Below are positions 1-7,167 of a DNA stretch of 41,340 bases, piece after piece. Every line of letters starts with the position of its first letter. Position 1 is the stretch's first letter. This DNA comes from JBBRCX01 sp038204465 (lineage in GTDB: Bacteria; Planctomycetota; Phycisphaerae; Tepidisphaerales; Tepidisphaeraceae): the NCBI GenBank assembly GCA_038204465.1, contig JBBRCX010000038.1, positions 1-41,340 on the forward strand, written 5' to 3'. A program made the translations under genes and the position numbers. The notes beneath the pieces were generated by a model. It was given only the letters and a program-made list of their open reading frames with translations, searched no databases and had not been told where the DNA came from.

Positions 1-461
1 TATTCGATTTTTCGGAACTGCTCCGCCGTCTGCTCGCCGATCGCCGTCTCCATCGCTTCTTTCATGCTGCTGAAGCTGGGAGCGCGCTTCAGCGCCGGGT
101 TGAGCGCCCGGCTGATAAAGCTGGGGTCCGTTTCAGTGAACTCGATCAGGTCCTTGAAGCGCCGCTCGCTGATCATCTGCCGGATCTGCTCCGTTGTCGG
201 CTCGGGCATGAAGACCGAAGCGCGGTTCTTGATAAAGCCCTGAATGATCAGGGTCAACCCGGTCACCGAGAGTGCCGCGATCGTGATGAACACGAAATCG
301 ATATGGCTGAGAATGAGGGAGAAGATATTCGGACCGCCGCTTCCCGAGGGAGGGGTGGTGCTGGCGGGAGCGGCAGCCGAGCTGGTGCCGACGAACACTG
401 CAGCCCCCAGCAGGGCCACGAGCAGCCCGATCCTGTATTTTGAAGACGAATACCGCCGCAT
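1..461 (-). CDS. MotA/TolQ/ExbB-type proton channel protein, N-terminal part (3' end outside window)
   Basis: The reading frame starts at ATG 461 and runs off the left edge, so only the first 153 residues are visible. An AAAGGA ribosome binding site lies about 8 bases before the start. Residues ~11-32 form a hydrophobic signal-like segment ending in an Ala-rich stretch. A Gly/Pro/Ser linker follows, then a second membrane helix at ~46-77 (FSLILSHIDFVFITIAAL), then a charged cytoplasmic region containing RQMISERRF and FKDLIEF. This layout is known for planctomycete ExbB/TolQ proteins, which form the proton channel that energises envelope processes together with ExbD-like partners. It lies 251 bases downstream of the VWA-domain gene on the same strand, consistent with one operon. 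The conserved channel helices are outside the window, so the family call rests on N-terminal layout and neighbour. Confidence 0.75.
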   Translation of the reverse strand, partial: MRRYSSSKYRIGLLVALLGAAVFVGTSSAAAPASTTPPSGSGGPNIFSLILSHIDFVFITIAALSVTGLTLIIQGFIKNRASVFMPEPTTEQIRQMISERRFKDLIEFTETDPSFISRALNPALKRAPSFSSMKEAMETAIGEQTAEQFRKIE

Positions 462-581
462 GAGCTGAGTCCTTTCTCCCGTTTGGGAGAGTTGGTGGCT
501 GCCGCAGGTTGACCGGCGCGTCTCATGACCGGGGGGAGGGAAGATCCCCTCGCGAAGCCCCGTTCCGGACGCGCAGGCTGA

Positions 582-601
582 AATGTTCACTAATGTTCAC
601 T
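582..601. repeat. Tandem 10-base repeat AATGTTCACT x2
   Basis: AATGTTCACT occurs twice head to tail (582-591 and 592-601) in the 251-base gap between the VWA gene and the exbB-like gene. It sits about 120 bases before the exbB-like start and could be a regulator binding site or simple repeat debris. No regulator is identifiable from the sequence. Confidence 0.4.
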
Positions 602-712
602 GCTGACGAGCCTCATCTCCCTTCGACACGCTTCAAGGGCTGGAGCCGATCTCGCTGCCTCCTGAATTGTTGTGAGGGGGTGATCATCGAATTATCGAGC
701 CAGGGCGGCACT

Positions 713-1855
713 TCAGATCGAGCTCTCATCCACTTTGCGGAACTGGCCGCCGTTCTGGTTCGCAATCTCGTCCAGAAGCTGGACGAACGACTTGCTGCCT
801 TCCTCACCTCCACCGACGAATGCGATCGTGTTTACGCGAGTCTGCTTGGTCGGGTTTAACTGCTTGATCTTTGTCTTCACCGCGTCGTTGTTGGGAAAGT
901 CGCCATCGGTCAGCAGGTACAGCAGGTTCGGCTTGCCTTTGAATGCGACTTCCAAACCTGGAATCGGATTGGTGCTTCCGACCGCGCTCACCTGCTCGAG
1001 CCACTGGCGGGCCTTGGCCTTGTTGTCCGAGGTGGCGGCGACAAGGGTTCCGTTGTCGAAGCCAACGAACTTTTCATTGGCAAAGAAGACGATGCTGAAG
1101 CTTTGCACCGGTTTGAGGCCATCAATTGCCTTGGCGAGCTCGCCCTTGAGAGTGGGCATCTTCTGAAACATCGATCCGGAAGCGTCGCAGACGAACGCGA
1201 TGCTGCGGGCGTTGCCGCCATTGCCGAACATTTTTCCCCTGGGCCCGGGCATTCCGCCGCCGCCGGGCACACCGAAGGGCGCGAGCTTGCCGCCCCCATC
1301 GCCGGTTCCGGTCCCGCTGCCGTCGCCCGTTCCTGTGCCGGAGCCATTGCCGCGTCCCATGCCTCGGCCGGGGCCGAGGCTGATCAGTCCTTCGGAGCCA
1401 TCGCCACTGCCGCCGCCCGCCACCTCCGGCAGCGCGTTTTCGCCGGCCTTGGAAGCAAGTCCCTCGGGGGTGGTGTTCTCGGTGAACTCCTGCTGCGCGG
1501 TGGTGCGATTGAGGTCACCGCCCAGACCTGGGTTCTCGACGCCGCCGGGCGTGGTCGTCTCCGCCATGGTCGATTCAGGAATGATGATCTGTTCCTGGCT
1601 GACGGTGACGATCTCCTTCACCTTCTTCGCCGCCATCACGCCCACCACGCCAATCATGATGATGACCGCGTGGAGCGCGAGCGAGCTGACCAGCGGAAGC
1701 ACGTTCTGCACCCAGGGCTGCTGCCAGAAGCTGATCGCCGGCGCGTACTCCGTGTCGATGTCATCGGGCGGTAGAATCATCACCGGCGCGGGAACGGTGG
1801 CGGGTAGCGCACGCGGCGCCGGCTGGGGCGGCATGGGGTTGGGTTGTGTTGCCAT
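713..1855 (-). CDS. Membrane-anchored von Willebrand factor A domain protein
   Basis: This is a 380-residue protein. The first ~45 residues are Pro/Ala-rich and cytoplasmic. One membrane helix lies near 48-75 (ending VVGVMAA). A long Gly-rich linker with repeated GTGTGDGSG-like units covers ~165-212, and a VWA domain runs from ~216 to the end. The MIDAS metal site looks complete: DASGS at 224-228, Thr in VGST near 295, and TDGDF at 316-320. A cytoplasmic tail plus single helix plus flexible linker resembles TonB/ExbD-type energised proteins, with VWA as the periplasmic domain. Its place just upstream of an ExbB-type channel gene supports a shared envelope complex, with VWA binding a protein ligand. 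That role is inferred. No substrate can be named. Confidence 0.85.
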   Translation of the reverse strand: MATQPNPMPPQPAPRALPATVPAPVMILPPDDIDTEYAPAISFWQQPWVQNVLPLVSSLALHAVIIMIGVVGVMAAKKVKEIVTVSQEQIIIPESTMAETTTPGGVENPGLGGDLNRTTAQQEFTENTTPEGLASKAGENALPEVAGGGSGDGSEGLISLGPGRGMGRGNGSGTGTGDGSGTGTGDGGGKLAPFGVPGGGGMPGPRGKMFGNGGNARSIAFVCDASGSMFQKMPTLKGELAKAIDGLKPVQSFSIVFFANEKFVGFDNGTLVAATSDNKAKARQWLEQVSAVGSTNPIPGLEVAFKGKPNLLYLLTDGDFPNNDAVKTKIKQLNPTKQTRVNTIAFVGGGEEGSKSFVQLLDEIANQNGGQFRKVDESSI

Positions 1856-1953
1856 GCAGATTCCTCACAGGCAGCGGGGCGGGGGAATGCTCGCTCCCTA
1901 ACTATACCGGTGTCGTCGGAACGCATCAAACAGATTGTTGCACGGGATGCAAT

Positions 1954-1975
1954 GAGCCCGAATTTACTCGGGCTC
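1954..1975 (-). terminator. Hairpin at the 3' end of the Eis-like gene
   Basis: GAGCCCGA (1954-1961) and TCGGGCTC (1968-1975) form a perfect 8-bp stem with a 6-base loop, overlapping the TGA stop of the acetyltransferase gene. The following minus-strand sequence (ATTGCATCC) lacks a strong T-run, so it may act as a weak terminator or 3'-end stabiliser. Confidence 0.5.
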
Positions 1976-3203
1976 AAAAGTACTCCAGGCAGTGCGGGCG
2001 TGGGCCGGATGCGAGCGTATCGAGCAGGATCGTCTGATCCGCGGAGCCGCTGGCGACGCCCAGAGCCACCGCATCGCTTGCGCTGAGCTCGCCACATGCG
2101 ATGGCAGCCCAGACGTGATCGCGCGACTCGAAGCCTCCCGCGCTGCTCCCGTCGCTTACGGAGATTCGACCATCCGCAAAATGCAACCTCAGTCGCCTCG
2201 CGTCACCTTCAGACTCATGGACGACCAGATCAACCTGTCCTGCAGCCGTCGTCGCAAGCCGCATCGACTCCAGCAGACGCTTGTGGTCGAGCACGCGGAC
2301 CTGCATCCGCGTGAAGAGGCGAGCATCGGCGGCCGCGTGGCGCGAGGGGGGCTGCACGATCTGCGGTTCGCGGAGCAGACGGTGCAGCGGGAAGTCCGCC
2401 TGCAGAGACAGTCCGATGCGCGGGTACTGGTCGCGCTGGTTACCCAGGAACTGCAGCAGGCGGCGCAAGCCACCGACGCCGTCGTATCCCAGTTCTGACA
2501 CGCGCAACGCTTCGTTCCCTTGCTCGTGACGAATCGCGACCCAGCCGTGGACCGGACCGTCATACTCGGGGCGATCGACCATGAGGAACCCGTCGTCCGC
2601 ACGCCCGATATAATAGCGCCACATCCCTTCGGTCCGCTCAATATCGCACTGCCCCTGCTCGACCATTCGCTGCCGGCAGGCCGTCAGCGCTGCCAGGTCG
2701 GACGGCGCGTAGAAGCGAACTCCATCCGTCGACCCGCCTGGGAGCACGCTCGCCGGGATCGTCCAGTCGCAACGCCGCTCGACCGCGCCGTATCCGAAGT
2801 GTTCGTAGAAAGAGACGCGAAAAGGCATGAGGGCGCTGACGACTTGGCCGCGCTCGCGGCCACGGCGGAGGACCTCGTTCATGACGGCCGTTGCTACGCC
2901 GGGCGCGTTCGCGCCCGCTGCGGACTTGCGCCGCTCGGTCTTGAGCGTGCCAACGTATCCGACGGCCTGGCAGGCGACGCGGCCGCCGCGCACCCACATC
3001 GCCAGGTCGTAGACGGTTGCCGTGCCGGCGGCTTGCCCCTCGCGCTCGACGATAAGGCTGTCGCCCCCGATCGTCTGCTTCTCCAGCGTGAGCCGGTCGC
3101 GAAAGCTGCCCAGGTCCTTTCCGGCCGACCCGAAGCTCCGCGTCCGCGCCTCGGCGACCGGTTCGAGGTCTGCGTCGGAGATCCATCTGGTGGTTAGGCT
3201 CAT
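1974..3203 (-). CDS. Eis-family GNAT N-acetyltransferase
   Basis: The product has 409 residues, the usual Eis length: two GNAT folds followed by an SCP2-like C-terminal domain. The first GNAT region shows an acetyl-CoA-loop-like stretch (VGTLKTERRKSAAGANAPG), then VSALMPFRVSFYEHFGYG, matching the Eis pattern in which a Tyr near FGYG acts as general acid. The SCP2-like part covers roughly residues 300-409. The chain ends CLEYF; in characterised Eis enzymes the terminal Phe carboxylate takes part in catalysis, and an aromatic Phe is the last residue here too. Eis enzymes transfer acetyl groups to amines, including aminoglycosides in some bacteria; the natural substrate here is unknown. The gene is monocistronic, 118 bases from the VWA gene, and probably has its own promoter. 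Confidence 0.85.
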   Translation of the reverse strand: MSLTTRWISDADLEPVAEARTRSFGSAGKDLGSFRDRLTLEKQTIGGDSLIVEREGQAAGTATVYDLAMWVRGGRVACQAVGYVGTLKTERRKSAAGANAPGVATAVMNEVLRRGRERGQVVSALMPFRVSFYEHFGYGAVERRCDWTIPASVLPGGSTDGVRFYAPSDLAALTACRQRMVEQGQCDIERTEGMWRYYIGRADDGFLMVDRPEYDGPVHGWVAIRHEQGNEALRVSELGYDGVGGLRRLLQFLGNQRDQYPRIGLSLQADFPLHRLLREPQIVQPPSRHAAADARLFTRMQVRVLDHKRLLESMRLATTAAGQVDLVVHESEGDARRLRLHFADGRISVSDGSSAGGFESRDHVWAAIACGELSASDAVALGVASGSADQTILLDTLASGPRPHCLEYF

Positions 3204-3383
3204 TCTTCGTTCGCCGGTGGCGGAAGATTAACCGGGAAGTCCGCAGATGCGAAAGGAATCACCGCAGCAGGACGACGAACGCACAGAAGACGTTCTGTGG
3301 CTAAAATGGCGCTGCTATCGTGCGGCCGCGGCGTCGCTACGTTCAAATCAGACTACGATCTGCACAACCCAACGGGAGCAACC

Positions 3384-3971
3384 ATGGCGAAGATCGCGAT
3401 TCTTGTCGAGAAGATTTACGAGGACCTGGAGCTGCAGTATCCGCGGCTGCGGCTGAAAGAGGCGGGACATGCGGTGGAGATTGTCGGGCCCAAGGCGGGC
3501 GAGACGTACCTGGGAAAACATGGCTATCCGCAGAAGGCCGAGAAGTCCGCGGCGGAGGTGGAAGCGGCGGATTATGCGCTCATCGTCATCCCCGGCGGCT
3601 CAAGCCCGGATCACATGCGCCGCGACGGCGGCATGGTGAAGCTGGTGCGCGACGCGGCGGCGAAGAAGATCCCCATGGCGGCGATCTGCCACGGTCCATT
3701 GATGCTCTGCTCCACCGACGCCCTGAAGGGGCGGCGCTGCACCAGCTACATGTCGATTGCGCACGATGTCACGAACGCAGGCGGCAAGTGGGTGGATGAG
3801 GAATGCGTGGTTGATGGGCACATCATCACCAGCCGATGTCCCGACGATCTTCCGTCGTTCAGCAATGCGATTCTGCAATTCGTCAGCGAGGGAACCGCGC
3901 ACGGGGTGAAAGGCAAGCCGATCGCGCCCGCGTGGCTCATGGAGACGCTGCCTGCGAACGTGCGCGGATGA
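3384..3971 (+). CDS. DJ-1/PfpI family protein (class I glutamine amidotransferase-like)
   Basis: I place the start at ATG 3384, with GGGAG about 7 bases upstream, because MAKIAILVEK is the normal first strand of the family; the open frame extends further upstream without homology. The product has 195 residues. Family features visible: an acidic residue in the DLEL motif (Glu16), the VIPGG loop (residues 68-72), and the nucleophile elbow AICHGPLML with Cys102-His103. PfpI/YhbO-type proteins have been described as proteases, deglycases or stress proteins, so the exact activity is not predictable. It lies 140 bases upstream of ruvB on the same strand, perhaps cotranscribed. Confidence 0.88.
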   Translation: MAKIAILVEKIYEDLELQYPRLRLKEAGHAVEIVGPKAGETYLGKHGYPQKAEKSAAEVEAADYALIVIPGGSSPDHMRRDGGMVKLVRDAAAKKIPMAAICHGPLMLCSTDALKGRRCTSYMSIAHDVTNAGGKWVDEECVVDGHIITSRCPDDLPSFSNAILQFVSEGTAHGVKGKPIAPAWLMETLPANVRG

Positions 3972-4111
3972 ACCGCCTGCGGTTGATCCGTGCGGGCCGC
4001 GCGGCTATCTTTGTTAGGCAAAAGTTACGCATGCTTCCGCAGTCGCGAAGCAGGCGCTTCGCTGTCCGAGGGCCGCTTGTGATGATCTTATCGATCGCTA
4101 AAACAGTCGTC

Positions 4112-5182
4112 ATGCCGCGTGAGCGCATCGTATCGGGGCAGAGCGAGGGAGAGGAGGAAAATCGCGTCAACTACGCGCTGCGGCCGCTCAAATTCGACCA
4201 ATACATCGGCCAGGAAACGCTGATCAGGAAGCTGAAAATCGCAGTCGAGGCCGCCCGCTCGCGTAAGGAGCCGGTAGACCACACGTTGCTTCACGGGCCT
4301 CCGGGATTAGGCAAGACGACGCTGGCGCACGTCGTCGCCAACGAGGTTGGCGCGCAGGTTCACGTCACTAACGGCCCCGCCCTTACCAAAGGCGCGGACC
4401 TCGTCGGCATCCTCACGAAGCTTAACCGTGGCGATGTGCTGTTCATCGACGAGATCCACCGCCTCTCGGCGATTGTCGAGGAATACCTGTACCCGGCGAT
4501 GGAGGATTTCAAGGTCGACATCACGCTCGACCAGGGAGCGCACGCGAGAACGGTGACCATTCCGATTCCACCCTTCACGCTGATCGGCGCGACAACGCGC
4601 ATCGGCTTGTTGACCGGCCCGATGCGCGGCCGATTCGGCATCAGCGAACACATCGAGTTCTACACCCCCGAAGCGCTGCACGAGATCCTGCGGGCCAACA
4701 CCAGGCTGCTTAAACTCGATGCGGAAGACACCGCGCTGTGGGAGTTGTCGCGCCGGAGTCGGGGGACGCCGCGCGTCGCAAATCGCCTGCTGCGCCGCGT
4801 GCGCGACTTTGCCGCGGTGGAAGGAAATGGAAAGCTAACGCTGCCGATCACCAAATCGGCGCTGCAACTGGCCGGTATCGACGAGCGTGGACTCGACGAT
4901 CAGGACCGAACGTTTCTGCGAACCCTGATCGAAGTGTACGAAGGCGGGCCCGTCGGAGTTGACGCCATCGCCGCGACCATGGGCGAAGAGCGCGACACCC
5001 TGGAAGACGTGATCGAGCCGTATCTCCTGCAGAACGCGTTCGTCACCCGCACGCGCCAGGGCCGCCGCGCGACGAAACTCGCGTATCAGCATCTTGGATT
5101 GGAATACCGCCCTCCCAAGCCGGTAGACGACGAGCTGTTTCGCGCCGACAACGGCAGCGATGCCGATGATTCGTCGTTGTAG
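4112..5182 (+). CDS. ruvB: Holliday junction branch migration helicase RuvB
   Basis: RuvB is the AAA+ motor that, with RuvA, drives branch migration of Holliday junctions during recombination. Visible features: Walker A GPPGLGKTT, Walker B LFIDEIHRL, sensor IGATTR, arginine-finger region MRGRFGI, and a C-terminal winged-helix domain containing RTFLRTLIEVYEGGPVG and RQGRRATKLAYQHL. With the start at ATG 4112 (MPRERIVSGQ) the protein is 356 residues, typical for the family, whose N-terminus usually contains ER-(I/T)-(V/I)-S. ATG 4082 is an in-frame alternative adding 10 residues, and neither has a strong ribosome site. ruvA and ruvC are not next to it. The last ~20 residues are acidic and Ser/Asp-rich. 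Confidence 0.95.
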   Translation: MPRERIVSGQSEGEEENRVNYALRPLKFDQYIGQETLIRKLKIAVEAARSRKEPVDHTLLHGPPGLGKTTLAHVVANEVGAQVHVTNGPALTKGADLVGILTKLNRGDVLFIDEIHRLSAIVEEYLYPAMEDFKVDITLDQGAHARTVTIPIPPFTLIGATTRIGLLTGPMRGRFGISEHIEFYTPEALHEILRANTRLLKLDAEDTALWELSRRSRGTPRVANRLLRRVRDFAAVEGNGKLTLPITKSALQLAGIDERGLDDQDRTFLRTLIEVYEGGPVGVDAIAATMGEERDTLEDVIEPYLLQNAFVTRTRQGRRATKLAYQHLGLEYRPPKPVDDELFRADNGSDADDSSL

Positions 5183-5217
5183 AGCAAGCGCGCCGGCCGC
5201 CATCTATACCGTCATGA

Positions 5218-6129
5218 TCAACGAAGGGACCGAAGGTGCTTCGCGGCAGCGGAGGCCGCCGCGCGTCGGTCGGGGAGCTCCAGCGGATCAACCGTGATCC
5301 ACCCGTTGTATCCTGCCGCGTCAAGATTCGCCAGAAGTTCTCCCCAATTCGTATCGCCTTTGCCAAGGATGGCCGCCTTGGTCCGCCGATCGGCGCCGCG
5401 CAGAGCGTCATGCCCGCGGACGTGACGCACCAGCGACCCAAGACGCGAGAAGATTTCATCCGGCTCCCATTCATCGCGCAGCATCGCCACTGGATCCAGG
5501 TCGATTCCAAACCAGGGACAACTCGCCTGCCGCAGCGCCCGCTCGAGCGCGGAGAACGGCGAGAGATCGCTGCGCAGCGCAACCGTTACTCCGTACCGAT
5601 CCGCGCGCCGGCCCAGATCCGCCAGCGCCGCGTCCACCTGCGCGACGAAGACCGGATCGATCTGCATGGGAATATAGTGCAGGGTGGTTGCCTCGGGCGC
5701 GGGAACGGCCGATAGCGTCGGGATCAGAATCAGGCCCGCATGTTCCGCGCTGATCTTCGGTTTTGGCCGCTCCTGCGGCGGCGGAATCGGGAGCGGGCCG
5801 ACGTCGACGCAGAGCAGCGGCGCCAGCAATCCTTTCGCCGCCTCCATCGCACCGTCCAGCTGCGCGAGCACCTGATCGACGTCTGCGCCGGGCCCCAGAC
5901 CCCTGGCGCCGGTCTCGAAGCGCAGGCCGATCAATTCGCGGTCCTGTGAGCTCAGGACGTGGCGGAATTCTCGCCGGCCACTGGATGTGAGAGCGGTCAA
6001 ATCGACTCCCAGTCCCTGCGCGTCGAACAGCAATCCGTCGAAGCCCAGCTGCCGCGCGATCGCCGGCACTTGACGCACCTCTTCAGACAGCGCCGACGCG
6101 GTGACTCCAATTCGCAATGCTTCGCTCAT
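5218..6129 (-). CDS. Sugar phosphate isomerase/epimerase-like TIM-barrel protein
   Basis: A 303-residue protein with the character of the xylose-isomerase-like/AP-endonuclease-2 TIM barrels. It opens with a short strand (LRIGVTASAL) and LGFDGLLFDAQG. Later it shows GVTVALRSDLSPFS, WFGIDLDPVAM, VRHVRGHDALRG and GYNGWITVDPLELP, matching the strands that carry metal ligands (Asp, His, Glu/Asp) in this superfamily. Such enzymes isomerise or epimerise small sugars or cyclitols; the substrate cannot be told. The Pro-rich insertion (LPIPPPQERPKPK) near residues 112-124 is unusual. It is transcribed toward the convergent ruvB, with 35 bases between stops. The lipase gene starts beyond it on the same strand, 55 bases away. 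Confidence 0.75.
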   Translation of the reverse strand: MSEALRIGVTASALSEEVRQVPAIARQLGFDGLLFDAQGLGVDLTALTSSGRREFRHVLSSQDRELIGLRFETGARGLGPGADVDQVLAQLDGAMEAAKGLLAPLLCVDVGPLPIPPPQERPKPKISAEHAGLILIPTLSAVPAPEATTLHYIPMQIDPVFVAQVDAALADLGRRADRYGVTVALRSDLSPFSALERALRQASCPWFGIDLDPVAMLRDEWEPDEIFSRLGSLVRHVRGHDALRGADRRTKAAILGKGDTNWGELLANLDAAGYNGWITVDPLELPDRRAAASAAAKHLRSLR

Positions 6130-6184
6130 GCGCAGACATTCTATCCGCTCCGCACCGGGTACTTGATCGGTCTGCGGAGATTTG

Positions 6185-6949
6185 TCATCGGATCGCCCGA
6201 AGGACCTTCGCCAGCGCTCGAATGTAATAGCGCGTGATGTCGCCAGTCGGCTGCTTGATCTCCAGCACGAAGCGCTTATTGACGGTGTGAAAATGATCCG
6301 CGGGCCAGACGCCCAGGTGCGTGCCCCAGGTGGAGCTCTTCACCGAGACCAGGCAATCATTCTCGCCTTCCGCATCATAGACGACCTTGAAGGCGTGCAG
6401 CGCAAAAGGCGGAACGCGGTGCCACGGCCTCGAGGCGCTCACGGAGAAATAGCGCACGTTCGGCGAGTCGCGGATCTCCTGGTTAAAGCGGCGGCAGCTT
6501 TTGGTCGTGAGGTCCGACGCGGCCTGCACGTCCCAGCCCAAAACGTTCATGAGTTGAAACCCGCCGAGCCTCTGCCCCAGGTGCCGAACGCACCAGTCGG
6601 CGTAGGGGCTGCCCCGGTGCGGCGTGGTGATGGTGAGCAGGGCGGCGACGTGTTCTTCCATCCCCAGCCGTGCGATCATGTAGCGCGCGTCCAGCCCGCC
6701 CATCGAATGGCCGATCACCAGCACCCGCGCCTTGGAATGTCCCTGGATCTCCAGTTGACGAAGGATCGTCTCCTTGAGTTGCCGCGCACGCGTTTCGATG
6801 CCGGCGGTAGGGTGCACGTGCGAGACGATGAGCGGATGGCCGCGATCGGCGATCGCCCGGTCGATGCCGCTGAAGTACGACATGCGCAGCGGCCCATTCA
6901 GCAAATTGCTGAAGCCCATTACGCCGTGATGCAGCACGACCGGAAGCAT
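6185..6949 (-). CDS. Alpha/beta-hydrolase, triacylglycerol lipase-like
   Basis: The 254-residue product begins PVVLHHGVMGF, the oxyanion-side HG motif of Pseudomonas/Burkholderia family I lipases. The nucleophile elbow is GHSMGG (Ser82), followed by LLTITTPHRGSPYADW, typical for these lipases. The likely catalytic Asp198 is in GENDCLVS and His219 in WPADHFHTV. No signal peptide is visible, so unlike secreted lipases it probably acts in the cytoplasm, or the true start lies elsewhere. Residues 198-203 (NDCLVSVKS) resemble the calcium/catalytic-Asp loop (NDGLV) of that family. It is read toward the TIM-barrel gene with a 55-base gap and divergent from carB. Predicted role: ester or lipid hydrolysis. 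Confidence 0.85.
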   Translation of the reverse strand: MLPVVLHHGVMGFSNLLNGPLRMSYFSGIDRAIADRGHPLIVSHVHPTAGIETRARQLKETILRQLEIQGHSKARVLVIGHSMGGLDARYMIARLGMEEHVAALLTITTPHRGSPYADWCVRHLGQRLGGFQLMNVLGWDVQAASDLTTKSCRRFNQEIRDSPNVRYFSVSASRPWHRVPPFALHAFKVVYDAEGENDCLVSVKSSTWGTHLGVWPADHFHTVNKRFVLEIKQPTGDITRYYIRALAKVLRAIR

Positions 6950-7106
6950 GGCCGCGGAGGATAGTCGACGGGGAAGAGGGGATCGAGGATGCAGGGTCGC
7001 CGGCGCAGCCGACCGCGTAGCGCCAGCGGTGACGGTGGCGCGAACGCACGCTCCCGCGCACCTGAATCGTCGATCCTCTGTCTCATCCTCTCAGCGCCCC
7101 GGCGCT

Positions 7107-7135
7107 TTGTGCCGCGTCCGCCCGGTCTGTAAAGT
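7107..7135 (+). promoter_or_regulatory. Candidate sigma-70 promoter for carB
   Basis: TTGTGC (7107-7112) and TAAAGT (7130-7135) are separated by 17 bases. Transcription would begin about 25 bases before the carB start codon. The -35 box is imperfect; this is a pattern match only. Confidence 0.35.
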
Positions 7136-7167
7136 ACCTCGGTTTTTGACCTGAAAGACTCGAGCAG

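Noticed and set aside
3836..4111. Extended N-terminus of ruvB
   Set aside because: The frame is open but overlaps the PfpI gene and has no family similarity before MPRERIVSGQ.
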